23,363 nucleotides of DNA from Lachnospiraceae bacterium UBA1718. Lineage in GTDB: Bacteria > Bacillota > Clostridia > Lachnospirales > Lachnospiraceae. A model generated the notes under the pieces. It did not search any database and was not told where the DNA came from. It saw only the letters and a program-made list of their open reading frames with translations. The translations under genes and the position numbers were made by a program. The stretch covers positions 11,233 to 34,595 of the forward strand of contig DCIU01000151.1 in NCBI GenBank assembly GCA_002317245.1, written 5' to 3'. Below, piece after piece: positions 13,675 to 22,492 of the stretch (its first letter is position 1; each line of letters opens with the position of its first letter).

Positions 13675-15717
13675 CTATGCGGTAATCATACCCATCGACT
13701 GTAGTTCAACATTGGACTCAACCTCATTGTAAGATACAACAATCAGGTCCTTATAATAGTCCTCTGTAAGTCTCTTAAAATATATTCTGACAATAGGCGA
13801 AGTAATTACTATAGGAGGCTTGCCCTGATCCTCAAGCTTCTTAACTTCTGCCTGAACTGACTTCATAATTGCCTTGGAGGTATCTGGATCCAGATTCAGA
13901 TATGCTCCCTGTTCTGTCTGCTTAACACTACTCATAATCTTCTGCTCAAGCTTAGGATCCAGAGTGACTACACTGGTCATTTCATTGCTTGGGAAGAATT
14001 TGTTGGATATGGCACGCTTAAGTGCCTGTCTAACATACTCTGTAAGAATATCCGAGTCCCTTGTGGTTGGTGCATAATCCGCCAGTGTCTCGAAAATAGT
14101 AAGAAGATCTCTAATTGAGATACCCTCACTAAGCAGATTCTGTAATACCTTCTGAATCTCACCAACGCTAAGCATCTTAGGAACAAGCTCCTCCACAAGA
14201 GTTGGGTTAGGCTCCTTAATATTGTTAATAAGATTCTGAGTATCCTGACGGCTAAGCAGCTCAGCAATATGCTCTCTTATAACCTGGGTTAAGTGAGTAG
14301 CAATAATTGATGGTGGATCAACAACTGTGTATCCCACGCTCTCAGCTCGCTCTCTCTGGCTCTCACTAATCCAGATGGCTGGCAAGTGGAAGGAAGGCTC
14401 GAAGGTAGGAATACCTGTAATCTCCTCCTCAACATATCCTGGATTCATGGCCATATAATGGTCGAAAAGGATCTCACCTTCGCTGACCTGAATACCCTTA
14501 ATCTTAATAATGTACTGGTTAGGATTAAGCTGGATATTATCACGAAGACGGATAATAGGAACAACTGTACCAAGTTCCAGGGCTATCTGTCTACGAATCA
14601 TAACAACTCGGTCAAGTAAGTCACCGCCCTGATTAACATCAGCAAGTGGAATAATACCATAACCGAACTCAAGCTCGATTGGATCAACCTGAAGAAGTGA
14701 ATTAACATTCTCAGGCTGCCTGATCTCTTCTGCGGCAACCTCTTCCTCAGAGGTCATATCTTCAATACCAGCAGTCTCGATAGTGCCGGCAATAATTCTT
14801 CCTACAACAATGAAGATGACACCAAGTGTGATAAAAATGATTGGATTAAGAGGGGTTACAACTCCTAAGAAGCTGAGTACCGCTCCAACCAGGTATAAAA
14901 CTCTTGGTATACCGAATAACTGTCCAACAAGTACCGAACCAAAGTCTGCCTGCTTGCTGCCCTTAGTTACAAGGATACCAGTCGACAGTGAGATAAGAAG
15001 TGATGGAATCTGTGATACAAGTCCATCACCGATAGTAAGAATAGTGTACTTAGAGAGGGCTGCATTAATATCAAGTCCCTGTCTCATCATACCCATGGCA
15101 ATACCACCAATGATATTAACCGCTGTAATGATAAGACCCGCAACAGCATCTCCCTTAACGTACTTAACCGCACCATCCATGGAACCGAAGAAACTGCTCT
15201 CCTGCTGAATCTTATCTCGTCTTATTTTGGCCTCTGCATCAGTAATGGCACCAGTATTAAGGTCCGCATCAATGGCCATCTGCTTACCAGGCATGGCATC
15301 CAGTGTGAATCTGGCTGTTACTTCAGCTACTCTTTCAGAACCTTTGTTGATAACAAGGAACTGAATGATGATAAGAATTATGAAAACGATGGCACCGATA
15401 ATGAGATCACCGCCACCAACATACTGACCGAAGGTCTCTACAACGTTACCAGGATCACCAGTTGTAAGAATCAGCTTAGTGGAAGATACATTAAGACCGA
15501 TTCTGAAGATGGTTGTGAACAGTAACATTGTTGGGAAGTAGGACATGTCCAGTACTTCCTTGGAGAACATAGTAGTGAAGAGAATTGTGAAGGCTATAGA
15601 AATATTAAGTGCTAATAATACATCCAGAAGCCATGAAGGAATAGATACGATGAACATGATAAATGCTGCAAGAATATAAATAGCTACTCCGACGTCAGCT
15701 CCGATTCTACGTATCAT
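13675..15717 (-). CDS. flhA: Flagellar export gate protein FlhA
   Basis: 680 residues, normal length. Several membrane helices fill the first ~310 residues, with the conserved export-gate loop containing MPGKQMAIDADLNTGAI. A cytoplasmic C-terminal domain follows (about 350-680), forming the nonameric ring that binds chaperone-substrate complexes, with the RLRDNIQLNPNQY and DPPSIIATHL segments typical of the family. Strong AAAGGAGGAAG precedes the ATG. It sits between flhB and flhF as in B. subtilis. Confidence 0.97.
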   Translation of the reverse strand: MIRRIGADVGVAIYILAAFIMFIVSIPSWLLDVLLALNISIAFTILFTTMFSKEVLDMSYFPTMLLFTTIFRIGLNVSSTKLILTTGDPGNVVETFGQYVGGGDLIIGAIVFIILIIIQFLVINKGSERVAEVTARFTLDAMPGKQMAIDADLNTGAITDAEAKIRRDKIQQESSFFGSMDGAVKYVKGDAVAGLIITAVNIIGGIAMGMMRQGLDINAALSKYTILTIGDGLVSQIPSLLISLSTGILVTKGSKQADFGSVLVGQLFGIPRVLYLVGAVLSFLGVVTPLNPIIFITLGVIFIVVGRIIAGTIETAGIEDMTSEEEVAAEEIRQPENVNSLLQVDPIELEFGYGIIPLADVNQGGDLLDRVVMIRRQIALELGTVVPIIRLRDNIQLNPNQYIIKIKGIQVSEGEILFDHYMAMNPGYVEEEITGIPTFEPSFHLPAIWISESQRERAESVGYTVVDPPSIIATHLTQVIREHIAELLSRQDTQNLINNIKEPNPTLVEELVPKMLSVGEIQKVLQNLLSEGISIRDLLTIFETLADYAPTTRDSDILTEYVRQALKRAISNKFFPSNEMTSVVTLDPKLEQKIMSSVKQTEQGAYLNLDPDTSKAIMKSVQAEVKKLEDQGKPPIVITSPIVRIYFKRLTEDYYKDLIVVSYNEVESNVELQSMGMITA

Positions 15718-15743
15718 CGTCTTCCTCCTTTCATCCTAGTCTC

Positions 15744-16880
15744 TTATACTTTTCCCTTGGCGTGATATACAAAGGCAAGAACCTCTGCAACCGCCTGGTA
15801 TAATTCTGGTGGAACCTGCGCGTCCACCTCAACATTGGCATAGAGCATTCTGGCCAGGGGCTTGTCCTCTACGATCTCAATGTCATTCTCTCTTGCGATA
15901 TCCTTAATCTTCTGAGCAAGGAAATCAGCTCCCTTGGCAATAACAATTGGTGCTGGAGCCGTCTCAGGGTCATACTTAATTGCTACCGCATAATGGGTAG
16001 GGTTGGTGATTACTACGTCCGCCTGAGGTACCGACTGCATCATTCTACGCTGGCTGGCCTCACGCATACGCTGTTTAATCTTACCCTTAATCTCAGGATC
16101 TCCTTCAGAGTTCTTGTACTCTTCCTTGATCTCCTGCTTGGTCATTCTCATGTCCTTCTTGAACTTGAACTTCTGGTAAGCGAAGTCCGCAAGGGCAATA
16201 ATCATATATATAACAGATATCCTGATTCCAAGGCTGATAACCGTCTCGCCAATAAGGTTTACCGCCTGCATCATCGGCATATCATAGAGGGAATATAGTA
16301 ATGCCCCTTTGCCCTTAATGAAGCCGTATGTTACGTAGGCTATCAGGAATATCTTGGCTATTGATTTAACTAGCTCAACCAGTGACTGGGCTGAGAATAT
16401 CTTCTTGAATCCATTAATCGGATTGAGCTTACTTAGCTTAGGTTTAAGCGGCTTAGCCGTAGGATGCCATTTGACCTGTATCAGATCGCTTAGGAATGCT
16501 ACAATCACACCCACTGCAAAGATCGGCAGAAGTATGATAATCAGCCTAAGCATTATGGTTCTAAGCAGAGAGGTAATGTCTCCCAGGGGAGAAGTGCCAC
16601 CCTGCAGTCTGCATATGGAGGGAATTCTGTCGTATACCTGGTTAAAGGACTGAAGGAACTGTTTACCCATAGTCCCAATCCATACCTTTAATACGACAAA
16701 AAGGGCTAGTAATCCTAACCCATTTGCAATCTCCTTGGACTTTGCAACCTGACCCTCATCACGAGCATCATCCAATTTCTTAGCAGTTGGTTCCTCTGTC
16801 TTCTCTCCTCCAGGTCCATCAGCAGCGAAGAACTGAAGATTAAGAGGAAGTCTAAGTTCAGGCTTAGAATTGCAAGTCAG
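15744..16880 (-). CDS. flhB: Flagellar export switch protein FlhB (CTG start proposed)
   Basis: 378 residues from the proposed start. The FlhB signature begins LPLNLQFFA, then GGEKTEEPTAKKLDDARDEG, four membrane helices, and a cytoplasmic domain with the autocleavage motif NPTH (293-296), which sets substrate specificity. The only in-frame ATG upstream is at 16979. It would add 33 residues unlike FlhB, encoded antiphase inside fliR, with a poor ribosome-binding site. Between it and the signature there is no ATG, GTG or TTG. The CTG at 16880-16878 overlaps the fliR stop as CTGA, a layout suited to termination-reinitiation. A -1 frameshift making a FliR-FlhB fusion, as fused in some clostridia, is the other option. 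The gene is certain; its start is not. Confidence 0.9.
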   Translation of the reverse strand: MTCNSKPELRLPLNLQFFAADGPGGEKTEEPTAKKLDDARDEGQVAKSKEIANGLGLLALFVVLKVWIGTMGKQFLQSFNQVYDRIPSICRLQGGTSPLGDITSLLRTIMLRLIIILLPIFAVGVIVAFLSDLIQVKWHPTAKPLKPKLSKLNPINGFKKIFSAQSLVELVKSIAKIFLIAYVTYGFIKGKGALLYSLYDMPMMQAVNLIGETVISLGIRISVIYMIIALADFAYQKFKFKKDMRMTKQEIKEEYKNSEGDPEIKGKIKQRMREASQRRMMQSVPQADVVITNPTHYAVAIKYDPETAPAPIVIAKGADFLAQKIKDIARENDIEIVEDKPLARMLYANVEVDAQVPPELYQAVAEVLAFVYHAKGKV

Positions 16881-17659
16881 ATCATCGTGTTCACGAAGGA
16901 TGTCATCATCGTCTTCATCTCTGAGAATATGAAATTCGAAATACTCGGCAGCATGCCGATAGTAAGAAACAGCACACATAATCCAACTAATACCTTGAGC
17001 TGCATACCAACTGAGAACATGTTCATCTGTGGTGCAACTCTGGCCATAATACCTAAGACGGCATTAAGCAGAAGCATTACTGCAAATACCGGAAGGCATA
17101 TTCTGAAGCCGATTGTTATATAGTCCTTCATAAATGTAAGGACCGATTCAAGTAATCTGTTAGTATCTAAGATTGCCCCATTGACCGGAATCAGTACGAA
17201 GGTCTCTGCCAGCGCCTGAATCAGATATCTGTGAAGACCTGTAAGCAGGAGCATCAGCATGATTCCATACTGGTAAATAATACCCGACACACTACTGTTC
17301 TGTCTGGTAGTGGGATCCACAAGGTTGACCATGGAGAGTCCCGTCTCCATATCAATTATTCTTCCTGCGAAGTCTACCACCGTATTACATATAGATGCGG
17401 AGAAGCCAATTAGCAGACCCGTCAGTGCTTCCTTCATTACGATAACTGCATATCCATACACTGTCTGGTAATTAAGATTCGGATGATCCCCAATTACTCC
17501 ATATAACAGAACTGATATGAAAAAGCTGAGAGCAACTTTGTACTGTCTCGGCACACCATTCTGAGAAAGAATTGGTGCTAAGTATATGAAGGCTGATACC
17601 CTGACGAATACACAAAGGAAATATTCAAGATTATTAAGGTCAAAGGTATAATCAATCAT
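16877..17659 (-). CDS. fliR: Flagellar export apparatus protein FliR
   Basis: 260 residues, hydrophobic with about six membrane segments and normal for the family. Recognisable parts are the N-terminal LEYFLCVFVRVSAFIYLAP and the FliR-like mid-region around VDFAGRIIDMETGLSMVNLV with DPTTRQ. It caps the FliP5-Q4-R1 export gate. Its start overlaps the fliQ stop by four bases (ATGA). Its last ~100 bases overlap the open flhB frame, and its TGA overlaps the proposed flhB CTG start. Confidence 0.96.
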   Translation of the reverse strand: MIDYTFDLNNLEYFLCVFVRVSAFIYLAPILSQNGVPRQYKVALSFFISVLLYGVIGDHPNLNYQTVYGYAVIVMKEALTGLLIGFSASICNTVVDFAGRIIDMETGLSMVNLVDPTTRQNSSVSGIIYQYGIMLMLLLTGLHRYLIQALAETFVLIPVNGAILDTNRLLESVLTFMKDYITIGFRICLPVFAVMLLLNAVLGIMARVAPQMNMFSVGMQLKVLVGLCVLFLTIGMLPSISNFIFSEMKTMMTSFVNTMI

Positions 17660-17925
17660 TTAATATATAATGTAAAATCTGCCCACAGGTCGTTCATAAA
17701 TCCGACCATGTTATTGAGCATCCAGTGTCCCAGCAGAATCAGTGTGAGGAAGATACCCAGTACCTTAGGAACGAAGGTAAGTGTCTGTTCCTGAATAGAT
17801 GTAATTGTCTGGAATATACTGACAATAAGACCGATAATCAGTGATACAAGCAGTACTGGTGCTGCAGTAATTACGATTGTATATAAGCCACGGCTCATTA
17901 TCTCTGTTACATCATTAATTGACAT
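17656..17925 (-). CDS. fliQ: Flagellar export apparatus protein FliQ
   Basis: 89 residues, the usual size. Two membrane helices flank the polar FliQ segment FQTITSIQEQTLTFVPKVLG. Four copies assemble around FliP and FliR in the export gate. The ATG has GAGGA upstream and lies 25 bases after fliP; the stop overlaps the fliR start. Confidence 0.97.
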   Translation of the reverse strand: MSINDVTEIMSRGLYTIVITAAPVLLVSLIIGLIVSIFQTITSIQEQTLTFVPKVLGIFLTLILLGHWMLNNMVGFMNDLWADFTLYIK

Positions 17926-17950
17926 AGGAGAATCCTCACTCTTCTATATA

Positions 17951-18850
17951 TTAATAGAAGGTTCTGACGAGATTACCAATAACCAGATTCCAGCCATCTG
18001 CAAGTACAAAGAGCAGAATCTTGAAAGGCATCGAAATAGTGGTTGGCGGCAGCATCATCATACCCATACTCATAAGGGTCGAAGCTACAACCATATCTAT
18101 AACGATAAAAGGAATATATATCAAAAAGCCTATAATAAAGGCTGTTCTAAGCTCACTTAGCATAAAGCTTGGAATAAGAACTGCATTAGGGATATCATCC
18201 AGGTTACCAGTCCACTCAGTATTGGATATCTCCATAAAGAGCTGAACGTCCTTAGTCTGAGTCTGTCCATACATGAAGTCTCTTATAGGCTCCATGGCAA
18301 TCTGGAAGGCTTCCTGCTGATTGATCTGTCCCTTATCGAAGGGCTCAATAGCCTCAGTTCTTATCTGTGCAATTGTTGGAGACATTATGAAGAATGTCAG
18401 GAACAGTGCCAGACCAAGAATTACCTGGTTAGGTGGCGCCGTCTGAGTATTAAGCGCATTTCTCGTAAAATGAAGTACGATTATAATACGCGTGAAGCTT
18501 GTCAGACAGATGATAAGAATCGGCGCTAAGGAGATAAGCGTCAGCGTTATCAGGATTCTTAAGGCTCCATTAATGTTGCCATTACCATTGTCGTAGGTAA
18601 CAGTAACAGTATTGGCAACATTGAGCTTCTTTAAGTCATCACCACTGTTAGAAGAACCAGGTTCATTAATGTTGGTTCTCTCATCTGTAGTTCCCGTAAG
18701 CTCGCTGTTAAGCTGACCATCCACTCTGGTATCTGTCGTCTCTGTAGCATGCACAGTAACTTTTGGACATATACACAATATGCCCACCATTAACAGTAGG
18801 CATATTAGATTTAAATATTTACTTTTTCTACGTAGTATCCCTTTATTCAT
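17951..18850 (-). CDS. fliP: Flagellar export apparatus protein FliP
   Basis: 299 residues from the ATG at 18850, which overlaps the end of fliO by eight bases. A longer open frame begins at 18949 but lies wholly in fliO and adds sequence unlike FliP, so it was rejected. The chosen start gives a signal peptide (KYLNLICLLLMVGILCICP, cut likely near VHA), as expected for FliP. A long external Thr/Asn/Ser-rich stretch follows (about 38-95), then the conserved core with SFTRIIIVLHFTRNALNTQT, PPNQVILGLALFLTFFIM and the C-terminal helices. Five copies form the gate. Confidence 0.95.
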   Translation of the reverse strand: MNKGILRRKSKYLNLICLLLMVGILCICPKVTVHATETTDTRVDGQLNSELTGTTDERTNINEPGSSNSGDDLKKLNVANTVTVTYDNGNGNINGALRILITLTLISLAPILIICLTSFTRIIIVLHFTRNALNTQTAPPNQVILGLALFLTFFIMSPTIAQIRTEAIEPFDKGQINQQEAFQIAMEPIRDFMYGQTQTKDVQLFMEISNTEWTGNLDDIPNAVLIPSFMLSELRTAFIIGFLIYIPFIVIDMVVASTLMSMGMMMLPPTTISMPFKILLFVLADGWNLVIGNLVRTFY

Positions 18851-19235
18851 CTTCCTGGTTTCCATTGCTGGGGGCAGGGATATTGTTACTCTTCTTAACC
18901 TTATCAAGAATACTGCCAAAATCGAGGGCACTAGCACTGCCATCATCATGAAGTATTAGCTCCTCTCCCGACAGTTCCGTAAGGAAAGTAACATTCTCTT
19001 TTGACACAGCTACTGCTATGTATTTATTACCTACCCGAAGGATCTCTACAAATGCAGACGGAGAGATACGCACACTCTCCACAATCTGAACATTATTGCC
19101 AGAGTTCTGCATCTTCTGATAGTTACCAACCCAGCGAGTTACAAAATATGTAACTGCAAGGACGATAACAAATATCAGCAATACGGTAATGAATTGGAGA
19201 ACCCCATCCATACCTGATGATAATGTAATAGGCAT
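18843..19235 (-). CDS. fliO: Flagellar assembly protein FliO
   Basis: 130 residues with one membrane helix (about 13-34), a small beta-rich cytoplasmic part (VESVRISPSAFVEILRVGNK, then YIAVAVSKENVTFLTEL) and an Asn/Asp/Glu-rich tail. FliO helps assemble FliP in the export gate. It sits between cheY (two bases) and fliP (eight-base overlap), the standard position in Gram-positive fla/che operons. The family is weakly conserved, so the call rests on both sequence shape and context. Confidence 0.9.
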   Translation of the reverse strand: MPITLSSGMDGVLQFITVLLIFVIVLAVTYFVTRWVGNYQKMQNSGNNVQIVESVRISPSAFVEILRVGNKYIAVAVSKENVTFLTELSGEELILHDDGSASALDFGSILDKVKKSNNIPAPSNGNQEDE

Positions 19236-19237
19236 TA

Positions 19238-19600
19238 TTAACCAACTACCTTCTTAACTGCTTCAAGAACACGGTCTGCCTGGAAAGGCTTAACAATAAA
19301 GTCCTTAGCACCGTTCTGAATAGACTCAATAACCATTGCCTGCTGGCCCATAGCTGAGCACATGATAACCTTAGCGTCACCATCATTAGACTTGATAGCC
19401 TTAAGTGCCTGGATACCATCCATCTCAGGCATTGTGATATCCATAAGTACTAAATCAGGCTTAAGCTCGTTGTACTTCTCAACGCCCTTAGCACCATTCT
19501 CTGCTTCACCAACAACATTGTAGCCGTTCTTGGTAAGGATATCCTTGATCATCATTCGCATGAAAGCTGCGTCATCACAGATTAAAATATTCTTTGCCAT
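19238..19600 (-). CDS. cheY: Chemotaxis response regulator CheY (operon copy)
   Basis: 120 residues, one receiver domain with D9/D10, phosphoacceptor D54 (in LMDITMPEMDG), S82 and K104 (in VKPF). Phosphorylated by CheA, it binds FliM and FliY at the switch. Ribosome-binding site AGGAG. Its place between fliY and fliO matches B. subtilis, marking it as the canonical motor CheY; the copy at 1233-1589 is a paralogue. Confidence 0.97.
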   Translation of the reverse strand: MAKNILICDDAAFMRMMIKDILTKNGYNVVGEAENGAKGVEKYNELKPDLVLMDITMPEMDGIQALKAIKSNDGDAKVIMCSAMGQQAMVIESIQNGAKDFIVKPFQADRVLEAVKKVVG

Positions 19601-19618
19601 TTTTCTATACTCCTAACT

Positions 19619-20926
19619 TTATTTGGTGATTTCTGTAACTCGAATACCAAAACTTTCTTCAATAACTACTACCTCGCCCTTGGCAACAAACTTGCCATTT
19701 ACCAGGACATCTATTGGTTCTCCGGCTATCTTATCAAGTTCGATAATAGTTCCTGGAGAAAAATCAAGAATCTCTGAAATAGATTTTCTTGTTCTACCTA
19801 GTTCTACAGTGACCTCTAACGGAACATCCATAATCAGGTCAATATTCTCATTACTAGCTAAGTTGCCTACATTACCCTGGAAGCTCTCAAACTGTGCTGT
19901 CTGATAATTAACTCCCGGATTAGGCATTCCCATATAAGGCATCTGATAACCATATGGTGGCATCTGATATCCGTATCCTGGCATCATGCCATTTGCCATC
20001 ATATTTGGATCCATTGCTGGCATTCCCATCATTGGCTGAGCTCCCATCTGAGCTGCCATATCAGGTGCCGGTGCTGACTGTGCAGGCATTGATGCAGGGG
20101 CTGGGGCTGGGGCCGGACTAGCTGTAGGTGGGGTATATGCCTCTACCTTAGGTGCTGGTGCCGGTGCTGGTTCCTCAGTTCCGAGTATGTCACCACCAAT
20201 GAATGTCTGTACAATTTCCTTAGCGAAATCAACTGGATACAACTGAAGGATTGTACTGTCAACCAGATCATCAATCTGCATTCTGAATGCAATCTTTACA
20301 AATGTTCCAGCTAAGAAGTCTGCTACATCTCCGCCGTCAACGTCTCCTGAAGCAAGATCAACAAGATCCGCAACTGGTGGGGAGATATCAATCATCTTAC
20401 CAAGCATCTGAGAAAGCGATGTTGCGGATGAACCCATCATCTGATTCATAGCCTCTGAGATTGCACTAAGATGAAGCTCGCTAAGTTCTCCGTCTATATT
20501 AGTTCCATCACCACCCATCATAAGATCGGTAATAATCTTAACATCGTGCTCAGTAAGGATTAAGATGTTAGAACCATCAAGACCACTTGTATACTTAATC
20601 TGAATAAATACACAAGGCTTCTCCTTATCTGCCTGTAACTCCGCCCAATTGCTAAGTGTAACTACCGGGGTAGTAATGTTAACTTTTCTATTAACAAGGG
20701 AAAATAGAGTTGTTGCGGATGTTCCCATGCTAATATTGGCAACTTCACCGATTGCGTCCTTCTCGATATCTGAAAGATCAACCACATCTGTTCTGGCAGG
20801 TGCGTGAACCATATCGTCTACAGGCGCTGGCGTTGGTGCTGGTTCCGGAGTGGCTGGTATCTCACCATTAGCCATGCCGTTCAATAATGCATTTATCTCG
20901 TCCTGAGATAAAAGACCACCGTCCAT
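19619..20926 (-). CDS. fliY: Flagellar switch protein and CheY-P phosphatase FliY
   Basis: 435 residues. The N-terminal helix GGLLSQDEINALLNG resembles the CheY-P-binding peptide of FliM. A CheC-like domain (about 45-240) has two intact phosphatase sites, D57-x3-E61-x2-N64 and S154-x3-E158-x2-N161, each followed by Pro at the expected 22-residue distance. A long Pro/Ala/Met/Tyr-rich linker (about 250-340) leads to a FliN domain (about 350-435, LEVTVELGRTRKSISEILDF), which forms the C-ring base. FliY therefore combines structural switch and CheY-P removal at the motor. AGAGGAGG precedes the ATG; it is four bases after fliM. Confidence 0.96.
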   Translation of the reverse strand: MDGGLLSQDEINALLNGMANGEIPATPEPAPTPAPVDDMVHAPARTDVVDLSDIEKDAIGEVANISMGTSATTLFSLVNRKVNITTPVVTLSNWAELQADKEKPCVFIQIKYTSGLDGSNILILTEHDVKIITDLMMGGDGTNIDGELSELHLSAISEAMNQMMGSSATSLSQMLGKMIDISPPVADLVDLASGDVDGGDVADFLAGTFVKIAFRMQIDDLVDSTILQLYPVDFAKEIVQTFIGGDILGTEEPAPAPAPKVEAYTPPTASPAPAPAPASMPAQSAPAPDMAAQMGAQPMMGMPAMDPNMMANGMMPGYGYQMPPYGYQMPYMGMPNPGVNYQTAQFESFQGNVGNLASNENIDLIMDVPLEVTVELGRTRKSISEILDFSPGTIIELDKIAGEPIDVLVNGKFVAKGEVVVIEESFGIRVTEITK

Positions 20927-20930
20927 GATT

Positions 20931-21911
20931 CTATTCCTCCTCTCTTATGACTGATGTAACCCGGACAGCGTAATTGTCATCACTCTTACCCGGCATCGCC
21001 GTAAATTTTTTAATATTACCAACGTAGACTGACAACTCATCGTCTGCCTTGGTATCAAGTCTGATGATATCGCCCACCTGAAGATTAGCGAAATCACTTA
21101 CCGTAATAATACTCTTACCAAGTAATGCCTTCACCGGAGCGTCTACCCTTCGGATCATTGCCTCAACATACTGTGAGTAATCCTCATCTGTAGCTTCCTT
21201 CATTGTTGAGTACCAGAACTTGGTATTCAACTTATCCATAACCGACTCAACCGTTACGAATGGAAGACATATATTCATGAACCCTTCGACATCACCAATC
21301 TTCACATTAAGTGTGACAATGGCAATCATGTCATTAGGTGCAATAATCTGTGCGAACTGTGGATTCGTCTCTATTCGTTCCAGAAGCGGTTCCACATCCA
21401 CTACGTTCTTCCACGGATCCTTCATGAGCTGCATACACAGGAGCATTATCTTGTCCAATATTGCTAACTCTATATCCGAGAAGTCTCGCTCTTTATCAAT
21501 CGGGTTACCTGCTCCACCAAGCATTCGGTCAATCATGGCGAATCCAAGGTTAGGCGCTAACTCAATTATTATCTGTCCCTGCAGCGGCCTGAAATTAACA
21601 ATTCCTAAAATAACCGGATTGGACAGGGCGTTTGAAAATTCGGAGAACACAACGGTCTCTGAACTGGCTACTGTTATCTGTACACTCTTACGTAAATAAA
21701 GAGGAAGGTTAGTGGACAACAGTCTGCCATAGTGCTCATATATAATCTCTAATGTTCTTAAATGCTCTTTAGAGAATTTGGATGGTCGAGCAAAATCGTA
21801 ATTGCGAACCTGCTTCTCGTCCTTTTTGGACATCTCTTCAGCATCTAACTCACCATTACTCAAGGCAGCCAATAGACTGTCTATTTCGCTCTGAGATAAT
21901 ACCTCACCCAA
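20931..21911 (-). CDS. fliM: Flagellar motor switch protein FliM
   Basis: 326 residues. The N-terminal CheY-P-binding motif is VLSQSEIDSLLAAL. The CheC-like middle domain (about 40-230) has the GGAGNP segment typical of FliM and no phosphatase site. A FliN-like C-terminal domain follows (about 245-326). The start is TTG at 21911-21909, backed by an excellent GGGGAGGTGA (complement of 21918-21927) six bases upstream and by the fit to the FliM N-terminus. Confidence 0.96.
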   Translation of the reverse strand: MGEVLSQSEIDSLLAALSNGELDAEEMSKKDEKQVRNYDFARPSKFSKEHLRTLEIIYEHYGRLLSTNLPLYLRKSVQITVASSETVVFSEFSNALSNPVILGIVNFRPLQGQIIIELAPNLGFAMIDRMLGGAGNPIDKERDFSDIELAILDKIMLLCMQLMKDPWKNVVDVEPLLERIETNPQFAQIIAPNDMIAIVTLNVKIGDVEGFMNICLPFVTVESVMDKLNTKFWYSTMKEATDEDYSQYVEAMIRRVDAPVKALLGKSIITVSDFANLQVGDIIRLDTKADDELSVYVGNIKKFTAMPGKSDDNYAVRVTSVIREEE

Positions 21912-21950
21912 GCAGGCTCACCTCCCCGTTAGTAAGATTTTAAAATCAGA

Positions 21951-22475
21951 TTAAGAGAACATAATGTCTCTGAATACTACGTTATAAACGAACTTTGATC
22001 CGCCGTACATCTGCTGGATTCTCTCTAAGATCTCCTGACGAAGCATATCCGGATTACTCTCAGCCTCCTCAATTGGATGAGACTGAATTACTGAGAAAAT
22101 CTCACTCTTAATAAGGTCTACCTTATCTCCGATATTAGCACCGTACTTCTCGTAATCTGGATCCTTAGTATTAAGCGATAATGATACCGATACTATACAG
22201 TAGTGGGCTTCGCCATCTGCTCCCTTGGCAAGGGAAATTGTCATTGAATCCTCAATCTGATATACGCTGATATCATCAACAGATACAGACTCTACTGCCT
22301 CTTCAGTTGCATCTCCAGGAGTACCAACTTCAAGAGCCAGGGCGCTTGATATTCCATCAATCAGCTTGGCAGTCTTCTTCATGGTACCCATTACTGAAAA
22401 CATCATGACTGCTGTCAAGGCAACATTCACTATTAGCAGTGCTAATACGAGAATGGAAATCATATTCTTTTTCAT
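21951..22475 (-). CDS. fliL: Flagellar basal body-associated protein FliL
   Basis: 174 residues. One N-terminal membrane helix (about 7-28), a short linker, and an external FliL domain ending VVFRDIMFS, typical of FliL. It supports stator function around the motor. AAGGAG ribosome-binding site; 17 bases after motB. Sequence conservation in the family is modest, but topology, tail motif and position between motB and fliM make the call secure. Confidence 0.93.
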   Translation of the reverse strand: MKKNMISILVLALLIVNVALTAVMMFSVMGTMKKTAKLIDGISSALALEVGTPGDATEEAVESVSVDDISVYQIEDSMTISLAKGADGEAHYCIVSVSLSLNTKDPDYEKYGANIGDKVDLIKSEIFSVIQSHPIEEAESNPDMLRQEILERIQQMYGGSKFVYNVVFRDIMFS

Positions 22476-22492
22476 GACTAACTCCTTAATTA

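Noticed and set aside
18851..18949. Longer FliP start at 18949
   Set aside because: The extra 33 residues are fliO sequence in another frame; the ATG at 18850 gives a proper signal peptide and a short overlap.
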